NCBI RefSeq assembly: GCF_013387485.1
Contig: NZ_JABBXB010000007.1
Span: 1-64,000 of the forward strand
Direction of reading: 5' to 3'
Origin: Stenotrophomonas sp. SAM-B
GTDB taxonomy: Bacteria; Pseudomonadota; Gammaproteobacteria; Xanthomonadales; Xanthomonadaceae
DNA: 64,000 nucleotides
Below the pieces are notes generated by a model that was not told the DNA's origin, made no database searches, and saw only the letters and a list, made by a program, of their open reading frames with translations. Both the position numbers and the translations under genes were made by a program. Of the stretch, positions 37,977 to 46,976 are shown piece by piece. Within the stretch, counting starts at the first letter, position 1. The number at the start of each line of letters is the position of its first letter.

Positions 37977-38809
37977 CTTCTTCGTATTCCTCCTCCGGCG
38001 CGCCCGGTTTCTCCGGCCCCGCCAAGAAGCAGCTCGGCCAGCACTTCCTCGCCGACCGCAGCTACATCGACAAGATCGTCCTGGCGGTGAACCCGAAGGA
38101 CGGCGACCGCCTGGTCGAGATCGGCCCGGGCCAGGGCGCCATCACCCTGCCGCTGCTGCGCCGCCACCCGAAGCTGACCGTGATCGAGTTCGACCGGGAT
38201 CTGGTCGGGCCGCTGGCCGCCGCCGCCGAACCGCTGGGCGAGATGACCATCATCCACCGCGACGTGCTGCAGGTGGATTTCACCGAACTGGCCGCGGGCA
38301 GCCCGATCCGCCTGGTCGGCAATCTCCCCTACAACATCTCCTCGCCGATCCTGTTCCATGCGCTGGACCACGCGGCGGTGATCACCGACATGCACTTCAT
38401 GCTGCAGAAGGAAGTGGTCGACCGCATGGCCGCCGATCCGGGCAGCAAGGTCTACGGCCGGCTGAGCGTGATGCTGCAGGCCTTCTGCAAGGTGACCTCG
38501 CTGTTCGTGGTGCCGCCGGGTGCGTTCCGGCCGCCGCCGAAGGTCGATTCGGCCGTGGTGCGGCTGGTCCCGCGCGATCCGGCCACGGTTGGCATCCTGG
38601 ACCGCAAGCGCTTCGCCCACGTGGTCAAGGCTGCCTTCGGGCAGCGCCGCAAGACCCTGCGCAACGCGCTGCAGAACGTGTGCACGCCCGAGCAGTTCGA
38701 CGCCGCCGGCGTGCGCAGCGATGCGCGCGCCGAGCAGCTGGACGTGGCGCAGTTCATCGCGCTGGCGAACGTACCCTGCGCCGACGGTGATGCCGCTCCG
38801 CAAGAGTGA
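37973..38809 (+). CDS. rsmA: 16S rRNA dimethyladenosine transferase (KsgA)
   Basis: The 278-residue enzyme dimethylates A1518 and A1519 of 16S rRNA. It has KKQLGQHFLADRSYIDKIV, SAM motif I VEIGPGQGAITLPLL at about 49-63, and motif IV NLPYNISSPIL. The ATG at 37973 overlaps the pdxA stop. The frame is open further upstream but within pdxA. Confidence 0.96.
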   Translation: MTSSYSSSGAPGFSGPAKKQLGQHFLADRSYIDKIVLAVNPKDGDRLVEIGPGQGAITLPLLRRHPKLTVIEFDRDLVGPLAAAAEPLGEMTIIHRDVLQVDFTELAAGSPIRLVGNLPYNISSPILFHALDHAAVITDMHFMLQKEVVDRMAADPGSKVYGRLSVMLQAFCKVTSLFVVPPGAFRPPPKVDSAVVRLVPRDPATVGILDRKRFAHVVKAAFGQRRKTLRNALQNVCTPEQFDAAGVRSDARAEQLDVAQFIALANVPCADGDAAPQE

Positions 38810-38919
38810 GCGCGCCGCCGGCGGCCCTGACCGGCCGCGCGCACGTGGAACCGCCCGACCTTCATGACGGGAGCGCCACCCGGCCGGGCGGCACTCATCT
38901 CATCGTGCACAACATTCAC

Positions 38920-38925
38920 TAAACT
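38920..38925 (+). promoter_or_regulatory. Candidate -10 box giving a leaderless apaG message
   Basis: TAAACT at 38920-38925 ends 6 bases before the apaG ATG (38932), so a transcript starting the usual 7 bases downstream would begin at the A of the start codon. No Shine-Dalgarno sequence precedes the ATG. The -35 region is weak, so confidence is limited. Confidence 0.35.
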
Positions 38926-38931
38926 GCCTGC

Positions 38932-39315
38932 ATGAACGACGCTGCAAACTACGCGATCTCCGTCGAGGTCGCCCCCCGCTTCCTCGATGACCAGTCCACG
39001 CCGGAGGACGGCCGCTACGCGTTCGCCTACACGATCCGCATCCTCAACCGGGGCCGCGTCGCGGCACGGCTGGTGGCCCGCCACTGGCGGATCACCGATG
39101 CCAACGGCCGCATCGAGCATGTCGACGGGGATGGCGTGATCGGCGAGCAGCCGCGGCTGCGCCCCGGTGAAGACTTCCGTTACACCTCCGGTGTCATGCT
39201 GGAGACCGAGCACGGCACGATGCAGGGGCACTACGACATGGTCGCCGACGACGGCACCGAGTTCGCCGCCGCCATCGCGCCGTTCGTCCTGACCGTTCCG
39301 CGCACACTGCACTGA
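38932..39315 (+). CDS. apaG: ApaG protein
   Basis: The 127-residue single-domain protein of the ApaG fold has a fibronectin-like beta sandwich: [42 protein letters not shown] and [18 protein letters not shown]. Its biochemical role is unsettled; old reports link it to cobalt resistance and magnesium efflux, and it is nearly always next to apaH, as here. A possible promoter lies directly before the ATG. Confidence 0.95.
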   Translation: MNDAANYAISVEVAPRFLDDQSTPEDGRYAFAYTIRILNRGRVAARLVARHWRITDANGRIEHVDGDGVIGEQPRLRPGEDFRYTSGVMLETEHGTMQGHYDMVADDGTEFAAAIAPFVLTVPRTLH

Positions 39316-39328
39316 TGGAGGCGCACGC

Positions 39329-40372
39329 ATGAGTGTCTGGGCCATCGGCGACCTGCAGGGCTGCTACGACGTCACCCAGCGGTTGCTGGAAAAAATCAAG
39401 TTCGACCCCGCGGTCGACAAGCTGTGGTTCTGCGGCGACCTGGTCAACCGTGGCGGGCAATCGCTGGAAACCCTGCGCCTGGTCCATTCGCTGCGCGAGA
39501 GCAGCGTGATCGTGCTGGGCAACCACGACCTGTCCCTGCTTGCCGTCGGTGCCCGCACCGAGGAAGAGCAGCGCAAGGTCAACCCGGACCTGCTGCGGAT
39601 CGTGCAGGCCGAGGACCGCGACGAGCTGCTGGAGTGGCTGCGCCTGCAGAAGCTGGCCCACGTGGACCGTGAGCTGGGCTGGATGATGATCCACGCCGGG
39701 CTGGCCCCGAAGTGGACCACCCAGCTGGCCGAGAAGCACGCCCGCGAGGTCGAGCAGCAGCTGCACGGCAGCGGCTACCGCAAGCTGTTCCGCAACATGT
39801 ACGGCGACAAGCCGAGCTGGTCACCCGGCCTGGCCGGCTACGACCGCTCGCGCGCGATCATCAATCTGTTCACGCGCATGCGTTACTGCACGCCGCGGGG
39901 CCGGATCGGGATCGAGGACAAGGGCACGCCGGGCACCCAGGAACAGGGGCTGTATCCCTGGTTCGAAGTGCCGGGCCGCGCCGAGCGCGATCTGAAGATC
40001 GTCTGCGGACACTGGTCCGCGCTGGGCCTCACCATCACCCAGGGCGTGCACGCGATCGACACCGGTGCCGTATGGGGAGGCAAGCTCACCGCGCTGCAGC
40101 TGGATACCGAAGAACTGCGCGTGGTGCAGGTGCCGGGCCGCGATGTGCCCAAGCCGGTCTCCGCGCCGCGTCCGCCGGCACGCCGGCCGGCCGCCGAGGG
40201 TGCGCCGCCGAGCGGGCGTCCACCGCGTCAGGGTCAAGGCCAAGGCCAGGGCCGCGATCGTGGCCGGGGTGGCCAGGGCCGCCAGGGCGGTGGTGCGAAG
40301 CCCGCGCAGAACGCCGAGCAGCAGCCGCAGCAACAGCCGCAGAAAAACGACGTCACCAGCGACGCCGAATGA
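39329..40372 (+). CDS. apaH: Symmetrical bis(5'-nucleosyl)-tetraphosphatase with Arg/Gly/Gln-rich tail
   Basis: The 347-residue metallophosphatase splits Ap4A to two ADP and removes Np4 caps from RNA. The metal motifs are WAIGDLQGCYD, GDLVNRGG and LGNHD. The catalytic domain ends near residue 270, the full length of E. coli ApaH; the last 73 residues are a disordered tail rich in Pro, Arg, Gly and Gln (GQGQGQGRDRGRGGQGRQ). Such RGG-like tails often bind RNA, which would suit a decapping enzyme; that is inference. Confidence 0.95.
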   Translation: MSVWAIGDLQGCYDVTQRLLEKIKFDPAVDKLWFCGDLVNRGGQSLETLRLVHSLRESSVIVLGNHDLSLLAVGARTEEEQRKVNPDLLRIVQAEDRDELLEWLRLQKLAHVDRELGWMMIHAGLAPKWTTQLAEKHAREVEQQLHGSGYRKLFRNMYGDKPSWSPGLAGYDRSRAIINLFTRMRYCTPRGRIGIEDKGTPGTQEQGLYPWFEVPGRAERDLKIVCGHWSALGLTITQGVHAIDTGAVWGGKLTALQLDTEELRVVQVPGRDVPKPVSAPRPPARRPAAEGAPPSGRPPRQGQGQGQGRDRGRGGQGRQGGGAKPAQNAEQQPQQQPQKNDVTSDAE

Positions 40373-40375
40373 GCC

Positions 40376-40402
40376 GCAGGCCGGTCAGTGCGACCGGCCT
40401 GC
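40376..40402. terminator. Bidirectional hairpin between apaH and folA
   Basis: A perfect 11-bp stem GCAGGCCGGTC/GACCGGCCTGC with a 5-nt loop lies in the 43-base gap between the convergent apaH and folA stops. There is no clear T run on either side, but its position suits shared 3' ends. Confidence 0.5.
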
Positions 40403-40415
40403 CTGCACCGCCCGC

Positions 40416-40922
40416 TCAGGCGCGGCGGTAATCCACGAAATCGAACGCGTACGCGTGCCGCTCGTCGGCCGCGTGGTGTTCGCGCGCCACTTCCACCCAC
40501 AGCGCCGGATCGACCGGCGGGAAGTGGGTATCGGCCGGCACGGTGGTGTGCACCCAGGTCAGGTGCAGATCGGTGGCCTGGGCCATCGCCAGGCGATAGA
40601 TTTCGCCGCCGCCGATCACGCACAGTTCTTCCGCGTCGGTGTCCGCCGCTGCCTGCAGCGCCTGCTCGATCGAGGCCACCGCCTGCATGCCGTCGAACGG
40701 CACCTGCCCGCTGCGGGTCAGTACCAGGTTCAACCGGCCGGGCAAGGCCCGCCCGAGCGACTGCGCGGTCCTGCGCCCCATCAGGATCGGCTTGCCGACG
40801 GTCAGCGCTTTGAAGCGCTTGAGATCATCGGGCAGCTTCCACGGCAGGTCGTTGTCGCGGCCGATGCCGTGGTCGGTGTCGAGCGCGGCGATCAGCGAAA
40901 GCTTCAGGGGCGTGCCGCTCAC
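40416..40922 (-). CDS. folA: Dihydrofolate reductase
   Basis: The 168-residue enzyme regenerates tetrahydrofolate with NADPH and is the trimethoprim target. It has [24 protein letters not shown] (catalytic Asp in LPDDLKRF), [18 protein letters not shown] and the NADPH-binding VIGGGEIY. The GTG start at 40922 overlaps the thyA stop as GTGA. It follows thyA and lgt in a tight three-gene unit. Confidence 0.96.
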   Translation of the reverse strand: MSGTPLKLSLIAALDTDHGIGRDNDLPWKLPDDLKRFKALTVGKPILMGRRTAQSLGRALPGRLNLVLTRSGQVPFDGMQAVASIEQALQAAADTDAEELCVIGGGEIYRLAMAQATDLHLTWVHTTVPADTHFPPVDPALWVEVAREHHAADERHAYAFDFVDYRRA

Positions 40923-41713
40923 ACCGCCACCGGGGCCTTGATCGCCGGGTGCGGGTCGTAGCCGTCAATGCGGATGTCATCGAACTGGAAACCGAACAGA
41001 TCGGTCACCTCGGGGTTCAACCAGAGTTTCGGCAGCGCGCGCGGTTCACGCGCGAGCTGTTCGCGCGCCTGCTCGAAGTGGTTCGAGTACAGGTGCGCAT
41101 CGCCGAGGGTATGCACGAAATCGCCGACGCCCAGCCCGGTCGCCTGCGCCACCATGTGGGTGAGCAGCGCGTAGCTGGCGATGTTGAACGGCACGCCCAG
41201 GAAGATGTCGCCGCTGCGCTGGTACAGCTGGCAGCTGAGCTTGCCGTCCACCACGTAGAACTGGAACAGGTTGTGGCACGGCATCAACGCCATCTGCGAC
41301 AGCTCGCCCACGTTCCAGGCGCTGACCACCAGCCGGCGCGAATCGGGGTTGCGCTTGATCTCGTCCACCAGCCACTGCATCTGGTCGATCGCGCCGCCAT
41401 CGGCGGTGGCCCAGCTGCGCCACTGCTTGCCGTAGATCGGGCCGAGGTCGCCGTTGGCATCGGCCCACTCGTCCCAGATCCGCACCTGGTTGTCCTTCAG
41501 ATACCCGATGTTGGTATCGCCCTTCAGGAACCACAGCAGCTCGTGGATGATCGAGCGCAGGTGCAGCTTCTTGGTGGTGACCAGCGGGAAGCCGTCGTTG
41601 AGGTTGAAGCGCATCTGCCAGCCGAACACGCTGCGCGTGCCGGTGCCGGTGCGATCCGACTTTTCCGTGCCGTGCTCCAGCACATGCGCGAGCAGGTCCA
41701 GGTAGGCCTTCAT
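40919..41713 (-). CDS. thyA: Thymidylate synthase
   Basis: The 264-residue enzyme methylates dUMP to dTMP and yields dihydrofolate, which FolA then reduces. The nucleophile is C146 in [25 protein letters not shown] at about 21-31 and the [15 protein letters not shown]-terminus are typical. It overlaps lgt upstream and folA downstream by 4 bases each, so translation of all three is probably coupled. Confidence 0.97.
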   Translation of the reverse strand: MKAYLDLLAHVLEHGTEKSDRTGTGTRSVFGWQMRFNLNDGFPLVTTKKLHLRSIIHELLWFLKGDTNIGYLKDNQVRIWDEWADANGDLGPIYGKQWRSWATADGGAIDQMQWLVDEIKRNPDSRRLVVSAWNVGELSQMALMPCHNLFQFYVVDGKLSCQLYQRSGDIFLGVPFNIASYALLTHMVAQATGLGVGDFVHTLGDAHLYSNHFEQAREQLAREPRALPKLWLNPEVTDLFGFQFDDIRIDGYDPHPAIKAPVAV

Positions 41714-42600
41714 GCCTTAGCTCCGGCAGCGGCGGCCGGCAGCACCGGCTGCAGCACCGGTGCGCGACGCGACAGCGCCAGCAGCACCAGGCCGAAGGCC
41801 ACCAGCGGCAGGCTGAGCAGCTGGCCACGGGTGAACCAGTCGAAGGCAAGGTAGACGCCGTTGTCCGGCATGCGCACGAACTCCACCGCGAAGCGGAAGA
41901 GGCCGTACATCAGCGCGAACAGGCCGGCGATCACGTAGCGATGGCGCGGCTTGGCCGACACCGCCCACAGCACCACGAACATCACCAGGCCTTCCAGCAG
42001 CGCTTCATACAACTGCGAGGGATGACGGGCGTACTGGTTGAGCGCGCCGGTGGCGAACTCGGCCTTGAGCGTGGCCAGGTCCAGCCCGTTCAACGGGGCC
42101 GGCAGGCCGCTCGGGAACACGACGCCCCAGCTGCCATCGGTGTACTTGCCCCACAGTTCGGCACCAATGAAGTTGCCGATGCGGCCGAAGCCCAGGCCCA
42201 GCGGTACCAGCGGCGACATGAAATCGAGGGTGTCGAACAGATGCAGGCGATGCTTGCGCGACCACCACCACGAGGCGAACAGCACGCCGAGCAGGCCGCC
42301 ATGGAAGCTCATGCCGCCGTCCCAGACCTTGAACAGCAGCAGCGGGTTGTGCAGGAATTCCGAGGTCGCGTAGAACAGCATGTAGCCCACGCGCCCACCG
42401 ACGACGACGCCGAGCATCGCGTAGAACAGCAGGTCGGAGAAGCCGTTGGCATCGACCCCGGGCAGGCGCCCGGCCGCGATCCGCTTGCGCCCCAGCCACC
42501 AGGCGGCAGTGAAGCCGAGCAGGTACATGATGCCGTACCAGTGCACCTTGATCGGCCCGAGCGAGATGGCGATGGGGTCGATATCGTGGAAATAGATCAT
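41710..42600 (-). CDS. lgt: Prolipoprotein diacylglyceryl transferase
   Basis: The 296-residue inner-membrane enzyme with seven helices attaches diacylglycerol to lipoprotein cysteines. The Lgt signature [16 protein letters not shown] is at about 137-152, the essential histidine is in SFHGGLLG, and [12 protein letters not shown] is near 235. The start codon ATG at 42600 is preceded by AAGG. It is the first gene of the lgt-thyA-folA unit. Confidence 0.96.
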   Translation of the reverse strand: MIYFHDIDPIAISLGPIKVHWYGIMYLLGFTAAWWLGRKRIAAGRLPGVDANGFSDLLFYAMLGVVVGGRVGYMLFYATSEFLHNPLLLFKVWDGGMSFHGGLLGVLFASWWWSRKHRLHLFDTLDFMSPLVPLGLGFGRIGNFIGAELWGKYTDGSWGVVFPSGLPAPLNGLDLATLKAEFATGALNQYARHPSQLYEALLEGLVMFVVLWAVSAKPRHRYVIAGLFALMYGLFRFAVEFVRMPDNGVYLAFDWFTRGQLLSLPLVAFGLVLLALSRRAPVLQPVLPAAAAGAKA

Positions 42601-42684
42601 GAAGGGCGCCTTGCAGGGATGCGGATATTCTAGCGCCGCCCGGGAGCGGCCTCGCGGCGGCCGCGATCGCGCGATTGCCGGGCT

Positions 42685-43173
42685 TCAGCCCATAATCTGC
42701 GGCGTGTCCGGCAGGCCGTCATCCTGTGACCCCGGAACGGGCGGATAGTGCCCGGCCAGCAGGTCCGAGACCTCTTCGATCGCCAGCAGCACGGCCTCCT
42801 GCAGGGCGCCCTCGCGCAGCCGCTGCTGCATGTGCGCGCAGATGGCCCGCCACTGCGCCTCATCGATCCGCCCGCGCAGGCCGCGATCGGCGACCAGCTC
42901 GATCGCATGGTCGGCCAGCAGCAGGTAGATCAGGACGCCGTTGTTGTGTTCGGTATCCCAGGTCCGCAGCTGGGCGAAGGCCTGCCCGGCGCGCTGCTGT
43001 GCGGTGATGCCCTGCCACAACGCGGCCAGCGGCAGATCCGCTTCCACCGCGAACATCACCTGGCCACCGTGACGGCGCTCGCCCGCCGTGATCGCCTCGG
43101 TGATCGCCTGCAGATGTGCGGGTGGGAAGGCGCGCCGCACCGATGGGGAGAACACGTGCCGGAGCCAGCGCAT
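42685..43173 (-). CDS. TPM domain protein (second copy, soluble)
   Basis: The 162-residue protein has a TPM_phosphatase domain: HGGQVMFAVEADL, TEHNNGVLIYLLLADHAIELVADRGL and WRAICAHMQQRLREGALQEA. No signal peptide is present, so it is likely cytoplasmic. GGGAGG 6 nt upstream supports ATG 43173, which overlaps the upstream stop as TGATG. It is the third gene of the lemA-TPM-TPM unit; such proteins are linked to envelope and photosystem-like repair roles, but function here is unknown. Confidence 0.85.
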   Translation of the reverse strand: MRWLRHVFSPSVRRAFPPAHLQAITEAITAGERRHGGQVMFAVEADLPLAALWQGITAQQRAGQAFAQLRTWDTEHNNGVLIYLLLADHAIELVADRGLRGRIDEAQWRAICAHMQQRLREGALQEAVLLAIEEVSDLLAGHYPPVPGSQDDGLPDTPQIMG

Positions 43174-44069
43174 CACCAGCCTCCCGAGGCGCCACCGCCT
43201 CCCGAACGTCCACCACCCCCGCCCCAGCCGCCTCCACCGCCGCCGAAGCCCCCCCCGCCGCCACCGAACCCGCCACCGCCCCAGCCACCCCCACCCCAGC
43301 CGCCACTGCGCGCGAACACGCCGCCGCGACCGGCCGACGTCAGGCCGACCAGCAGGCCCACCACGGCGGCCGCGCCACTGGCCACCACCAGCGAGGTGAA
43401 CAGGAACGCGGCCACCCCGGCCCCGGCACCGCTCGCCAGCGCACGCAGGGGGCGCGGCAGCCAGCCCAGGATGCCGCGCAGGAACAGACCGGCGAACAGG
43501 CCGATGCCCAGCGCCATCGTCCAGTTGCCACCCGCAGGGGCGTCCTGGGCGCGATGCGTACTCACCGGCGCAGGCAGCGCTTCGCCGTCGATCAGTTTGA
43601 CCAGCGCAGCGCTGGCATCGGTGAGGCCACCGGCGTAGTCGTTGCTGCGGAACCGCGGGGCCAGGTACTCCTGGATCACCCGGTTGGCGATCGCGTCCGG
43701 GATCGCGCCTTCCAGGCCGTAGCCCGGCTCGATGCGAACCCGGCGATCGTCCTTGGCCACCACCAGCAGCACGCCGTCATCCACGCCCTTGCGGCCGATG
43801 GACCACTGCTCGAACACGCGTTGGGTGTACTGCTCGATGGTTTCCGGCGCGGTGCTCGGCACCATCAGGATTTGCAGCTGGCTGCCCTTGCGCTGCTGCA
43901 GGGCCAGCGCCTGCGCCTCCAGCGCCTGGATCTGCGCCGCGTCCAGGGTGCCGGTGGTGTCCACCACGGGCGAGGACATCGGCGGGATCGCGGCCTGGCG
44001 CTGCGCCCAGGCCGGCAACGCCAGCGCCAGGCAGAGCAGCAGGAGCCAGCGCAGCAGGCGCGTGGTCAC
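43173..44069 (-). CDS. YgcG/TPM domain protein with glycine-rich tail
   Basis: The 298-residue protein has a signal peptide ending at PAWAQ (about 24), a periplasmic TPM domain (SSPVVDTTGTLDAAQIQAL; GVLLVVAKDDRRVRIEPGYG), two membrane segments at about 180-245, and a C-terminal tail that is nearly all Gly with regular Trp and Phe (GGWGGGGWGGGGFGG). The GTG start lies 4 bases after lemA. The glycine-rich tail is typical of the YgcG family. Confidence 0.88.
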   Translation of the reverse strand: MTTRLLRWLLLLCLALALPAWAQRQAAIPPMSSPVVDTTGTLDAAQIQALEAQALALQQRKGSQLQILMVPSTAPETIEQYTQRVFEQWSIGRKGVDDGVLLVVAKDDRRVRIEPGYGLEGAIPDAIANRVIQEYLAPRFRSNDYAGGLTDASAALVKLIDGEALPAPVSTHRAQDAPAGGNWTMALGIGLFAGLFLRGILGWLPRPLRALASGAGAGVAAFLFTSLVVASGAAAVVGLLVGLTSAGRGGVFARSGGWGGGGWGGGGFGGGGGGFGGGGGGWGGGGGRSGGGGASGGW

Positions 44070-44073
44070 GGGC

Positions 44074-44724
44074 TCAGTTCGCCGGCTGCGGCTGCGGCTG
44101 CGGCGCGGGCGGCTGCGGTGCGGGCGCCGGGGCCGGGGCCTGCGAGCCGAACTTGACCGCCGGCGGCTGCGAGATCTGCGCTTCGTTCTCCACCGTGAAG
44201 TTCGGCTTGGTCGCATAGCCGAACAGCTTGGCGGTGATCACCTGCGGGAACTGGCGGATGTAGGTGTTGTAGTCCTGCACCATCTGGATATAGCGGCCGC
44301 GGGCCACGGTGATGCGGTTCTCGGTGCCTTCCAGCTGCGCCTGCAGATCGCGGAAGCCCTGGTCGGACTTGAGGTTCGGGTAGTTCTCGGTGACCACCAG
44401 CAGGCGTGACAGCGCACCGCTCAGCTCGCCCTGGGCCTGCTGGAACTGCTTGAGGGAGTCGGCATCGTCGGCGTTGACGTTGACCTGCCCCACGCGCGCG
44501 CGGGCGTTGGTGACATCGGTCAGGACCTGGCGTTCCTGGTTGGCATAGCCTTCCACGGTCTGCACCAGGTTGGGGATCAGATCGGCGCGGCGCTTGTACT
44601 GGTTGAGCACCTCGGCCCAACCGGCCTTGACCTGCTCATCCTTCTGCTGGATGGCGTTGTAGCCACAACCGGACAACAGGGAGGCCAGTACGGCCAGGCA
44701 CAACAAACGGGAGAACGATCGCAT
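44074..44724 (-). CDS. lemA: LemA family lipoprotein
   Basis: The 216-residue protein starts with a lipoprotein signal peptide (lipobox LLSG followed by Cys at about 19) and a helical LemA domain: YKRRADLIPNLVQTVEGYANQE and ENRITVARGRYIQMVQDYN. The C-terminus is Pro/Ala/Gln-rich. LemA and TPM proteins are co-encoded in many bacteria; role unknown. A second downstream gene begins 4 bases after the stop. Confidence 0.9.
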   Translation of the reverse strand: MRSFSRLLCLAVLASLLSGCGYNAIQQKDEQVKAGWAEVLNQYKRRADLIPNLVQTVEGYANQERQVLTDVTNARARVGQVNVNADDADSLKQFQQAQGELSGALSRLLVVTENYPNLKSDQGFRDLQAQLEGTENRITVARGRYIQMVQDYNTYIRQFPQVITAKLFGYATKPNFTVENEAQISQPPAVKFGSQAPAPAPAPQPPAPQPQPQPAN

Positions 44725-44816
44725 GGCCGGCTCCGGATCTCGATGAACGGGATCCGGAGCATGCCACGTCTTGGGTAAAGCAGATGTGGTAACGGCGGTG
44801 GGTCGGTACCCAGGGA

Positions 44817-44842
44817 GTGCCGACCAACGGTCGGCACCTACC
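44817..44842. repeat. Palindromic repeat of the GTGCCGACC type
   Basis: GTGCCGACC-AAC-GGTCGGCAC then CTACC, identical to the unit at 24310-24335. It lies directly after the terC-like gene stop on the minus strand and may be its 3' hairpin. Confidence 0.75.
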
Positions 44843-44845
44843 CCC

Positions 44846-45595
44846 TTACCAGTTGCCGGCACCCGGCACGTGGTGGGCCACGGCGCGACGGCGCATCAGC
44901 AGGTTCAGCCACTCCACCAGCACCGAGAAGCCCATCGCGGCGTAGATGTAGGGCTTGGGCACATGGACGTCCAGGCCATCCAGGATCAGTACCGCGCCGA
45001 TCAGCAGGATGAAGGCCAGCGCCAGCATCTTCACGGTCGGGTTGGCGTCGATGAAGCGGCCCAGCGGATTGGCGGCCAGCAGCATGACGGCGACCGACAG
45101 CAGGATCGCGGCGACCATCACCGGCACATGTTCGGCGATGCCGACCGCGGTGATGACCGAGTCCAGCGAGAACACGATGTCGATGATGGCGATCTGCGCG
45201 ATGACCATGCCGAACACGGCCGACGCCTTGGTGGTGGTCGGATCCTCATCCTCACCGCCGGTGATCAGCTCGCGGATTTCCATGCCGCCCTTGATGATCA
45301 GGAACAGGCCACCGACGATCAGCACCAGGTCGCGGATCGAGATGCCCATCCCGGCTACCGTGAACAGGTTGGCCTGCATGTGCGCCAGGTACGCCAGCGA
45401 CACCAGCAGCAGGATGCGGGTGATGCAGGCCACGGCGATGCCGAGCTTGCGCGCGAACGGACGACGCGCTTCGGGCAGCTTGCTCACCGCGATCGAGATG
45501 AACACCAGGTTGTCGATGCCCAGCACGATTTCCAGTGCGCTCAGGGTCAGCAGGGTCAACCAGACATTGGGGTCGGACAACAGCTCAAGAAACAT
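44846..45595 (-). CDS. TerC family integral membrane protein
   Basis: The 249-residue protein has about seven helices and the TerC metal-site motifs: ALEIVLGIDNLVFISIAVSK near the N-terminus and FSLDSVITAVGIA at about 143-155, both with conserved acidic residues inside helices. Family members export manganese or load metals onto secreted enzymes. No yybP-ykoY riboswitch fits in the 54-base gap to dgkA. Confidence 0.9.
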   Translation of the reverse strand: MFLELLSDPNVWLTLLTLSALEIVLGIDNLVFISIAVSKLPEARRPFARKLGIAVACITRILLLVSLAYLAHMQANLFTVAGMGISIRDLVLIVGGLFLIIKGGMEIRELITGGEDEDPTTTKASAVFGMVIAQIAIIDIVFSLDSVITAVGIAEHVPVMVAAILLSVAVMLLAANPLGRFIDANPTVKMLALAFILLIGAVLILDGLDVHVPKPYIYAAMGFSVLVEWLNLLMRRRAVAHHVPGAGNW

Positions 45596-45649
45596 GGACT
45601 TCCATCCTTACAGGGGGGATGACGCGGGTGACGCGTCAGAAGTTTTAGG

Positions 45650-46030
45650 TCAGAAAATCTGCGGCAGCAGGATCAGGGTCCAGCACACCAGTACGTTCAC
45701 CATCAGCACGAACACGGCGGCCGAGCCCATGTCCTTGGCGCGCCCGGCGAGCTCGTGGAACTCGGCGCCGTAGCGTTCGATCACCGCCTCGATCGCCGAG
45801 TTGGCCAGTTCCATGGCCAGCACCAGCAGCAACGAACCGATCATCAGCGCGCGCTCCACCGGGGTCTGGCCGAGCCAGAGCGCCAACGGGGCGAGCACGA
45901 TCAGCAGGTACACCTCCAGCCGGAACGAGGACTCGTGCAGCCAGGCCGCACGCAGCCCCTGCCAGGACCAGACCGCCGCCTTGAAGATGCGCCGGGGGCC
46001 GCGCGGCAGGTGCCCGATTTCATCCGCCAT
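45650..46030 (-). CDS. dgkA: Diacylglycerol kinase
   Basis: The 126-residue three-helix membrane kinase recycles diacylglycerol to phosphatidic acid. It has HESSFRLEVYLL, and the signature ELANSAIEAVIERYGAEFHE followed by RAKDMGSAAV. The ATG at 46030 starts MADEIGHLP; the open frame continues upstream without support. It is upstream of the terC-like gene on the same strand, 54 bases away. Confidence 0.92.
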   Translation of the reverse strand: MADEIGHLPRGPRRIFKAAVWSWQGLRAAWLHESSFRLEVYLLIVLAPLALWLGQTPVERALMIGSLLLVLAMELANSAIEAVIERYGAEFHELAGRAKDMGSAAVFVLMVNVLVCWTLILLPQIF

Positions 46031-46261
46031 GGGCAGGCACCCCGGTCGACAACGCGGGCCGGAACGGCAGGAACAGCACACGGCAGACGGTCATGGGCAT
46101 CGCTGAATGGGGCAGGCAATCCCTCATTTTGCCATAAGCCGGTCGGGGCATTGTCGAAGGCGGCCAACGCCCGTCCGTGGTAAAGCGCGGCCCGGCGGCA
46201 GCTTCTATGATGAACGCCTACCCGTCCGGGCGCCTTCGGTGCCCCACCACAGGAGTCGTCC

Positions 46262-46969
46262 ATGCTGCACCGCCCTGCCCGCCCCCTTCTGCTCGCCCTT
46301 GCCCTGGGCGCCGCCCTGCCCGCACTGGCGCGCACGCCGGCCCCTGCCGCGCCGCAGGTGCCGACCCAGGTCTCCAACGTGGCGTGGGCCGGCGACATGG
46401 CGCAGTTCGCGGAACAGGACGCGGCCAGTCCTCCACCGCGCGGCGGCATCGAGTTCATCGGCAGCTCGTCGATCCGGATGTGGGAGAGCCTGGCCGCCGA
46501 TTTCCCGGGCCAGCCGGTGTTCAACCGCGGCTTTGGCGGTTCGGAAGTGCGGGACAGCACCTGGTATGCCGACCGCATCGTAATCCCGTATGCGCCGTGC
46601 AAGGTGTTCTTCTACGCCGGCGACAACGACCTCAACAGCGGCCGCAGCCCGGCGCAGGTCCGCGACGACGTGGTGGCCTTCGTCAACCGCGTGCACCGCG
46701 ACCTGCCGAAGACCACGGTGGAGATCATCTCGATCAAGCCCAGCCCCTCGCGCGCGCAGCTGCTGCCGGCGGTGGTGGAAGCCAACGGGCTGATCAGGAA
46801 GGCGCTGGCCACCCTGCCCAACACCGGCTACACCGATGTCTACACGCCGATGCTCGGCGCCGACGGCCAGCCGCGTGCGGCGCTGTTCCGCGAGGACATG
46901 CTGCACATGACGCCCGAAGGCTATGCGATCTGGCGGGCTGCGCTGGCGCCCAAGGTGCAGTGCGACTGA
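46262..46969 (+). CDS. Exported SGNH/GDSL-type hydrolase
   Basis: The 235-residue precursor has a signal peptide ending at ALAR (about 24). The SGNH blocks are visible as FIGSSSIRMW (nucleophile Ser), NRGFGGSEV (block II Gly), YAGDNDLNSG (block III Asn) and DMLHMTPEGY (catalytic His; usual Asp two or three residues before). The product is probably a periplasmic esterase or lipase; substrate unknown. CAGGAG precedes the ATG, and a TATGAT lies at 46206-46211. Confidence 0.88.
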   Translation: MLHRPARPLLLALALGAALPALARTPAPAAPQVPTQVSNVAWAGDMAQFAEQDAASPPPRGGIEFIGSSSIRMWESLAADFPGQPVFNRGFGGSEVRDSTWYADRIVIPYAPCKVFFYAGDNDLNSGRSPAQVRDDVVAFVNRVHRDLPKTTVEIISIKPSPSRAQLLPAVVEANGLIRKALATLPNTGYTDVYTPMLGADGQPRAALFREDMLHMTPEGYAIWRAALAPKVQCD

Positions 46970-46976
46970 GCGCGGC

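Noticed and set aside
45596-45649. yybP-ykoY manganese riboswitch before the terC-like gene
   Set aside because: Only 54 bases separate it from dgkA and none of the conserved loop sequences are present.
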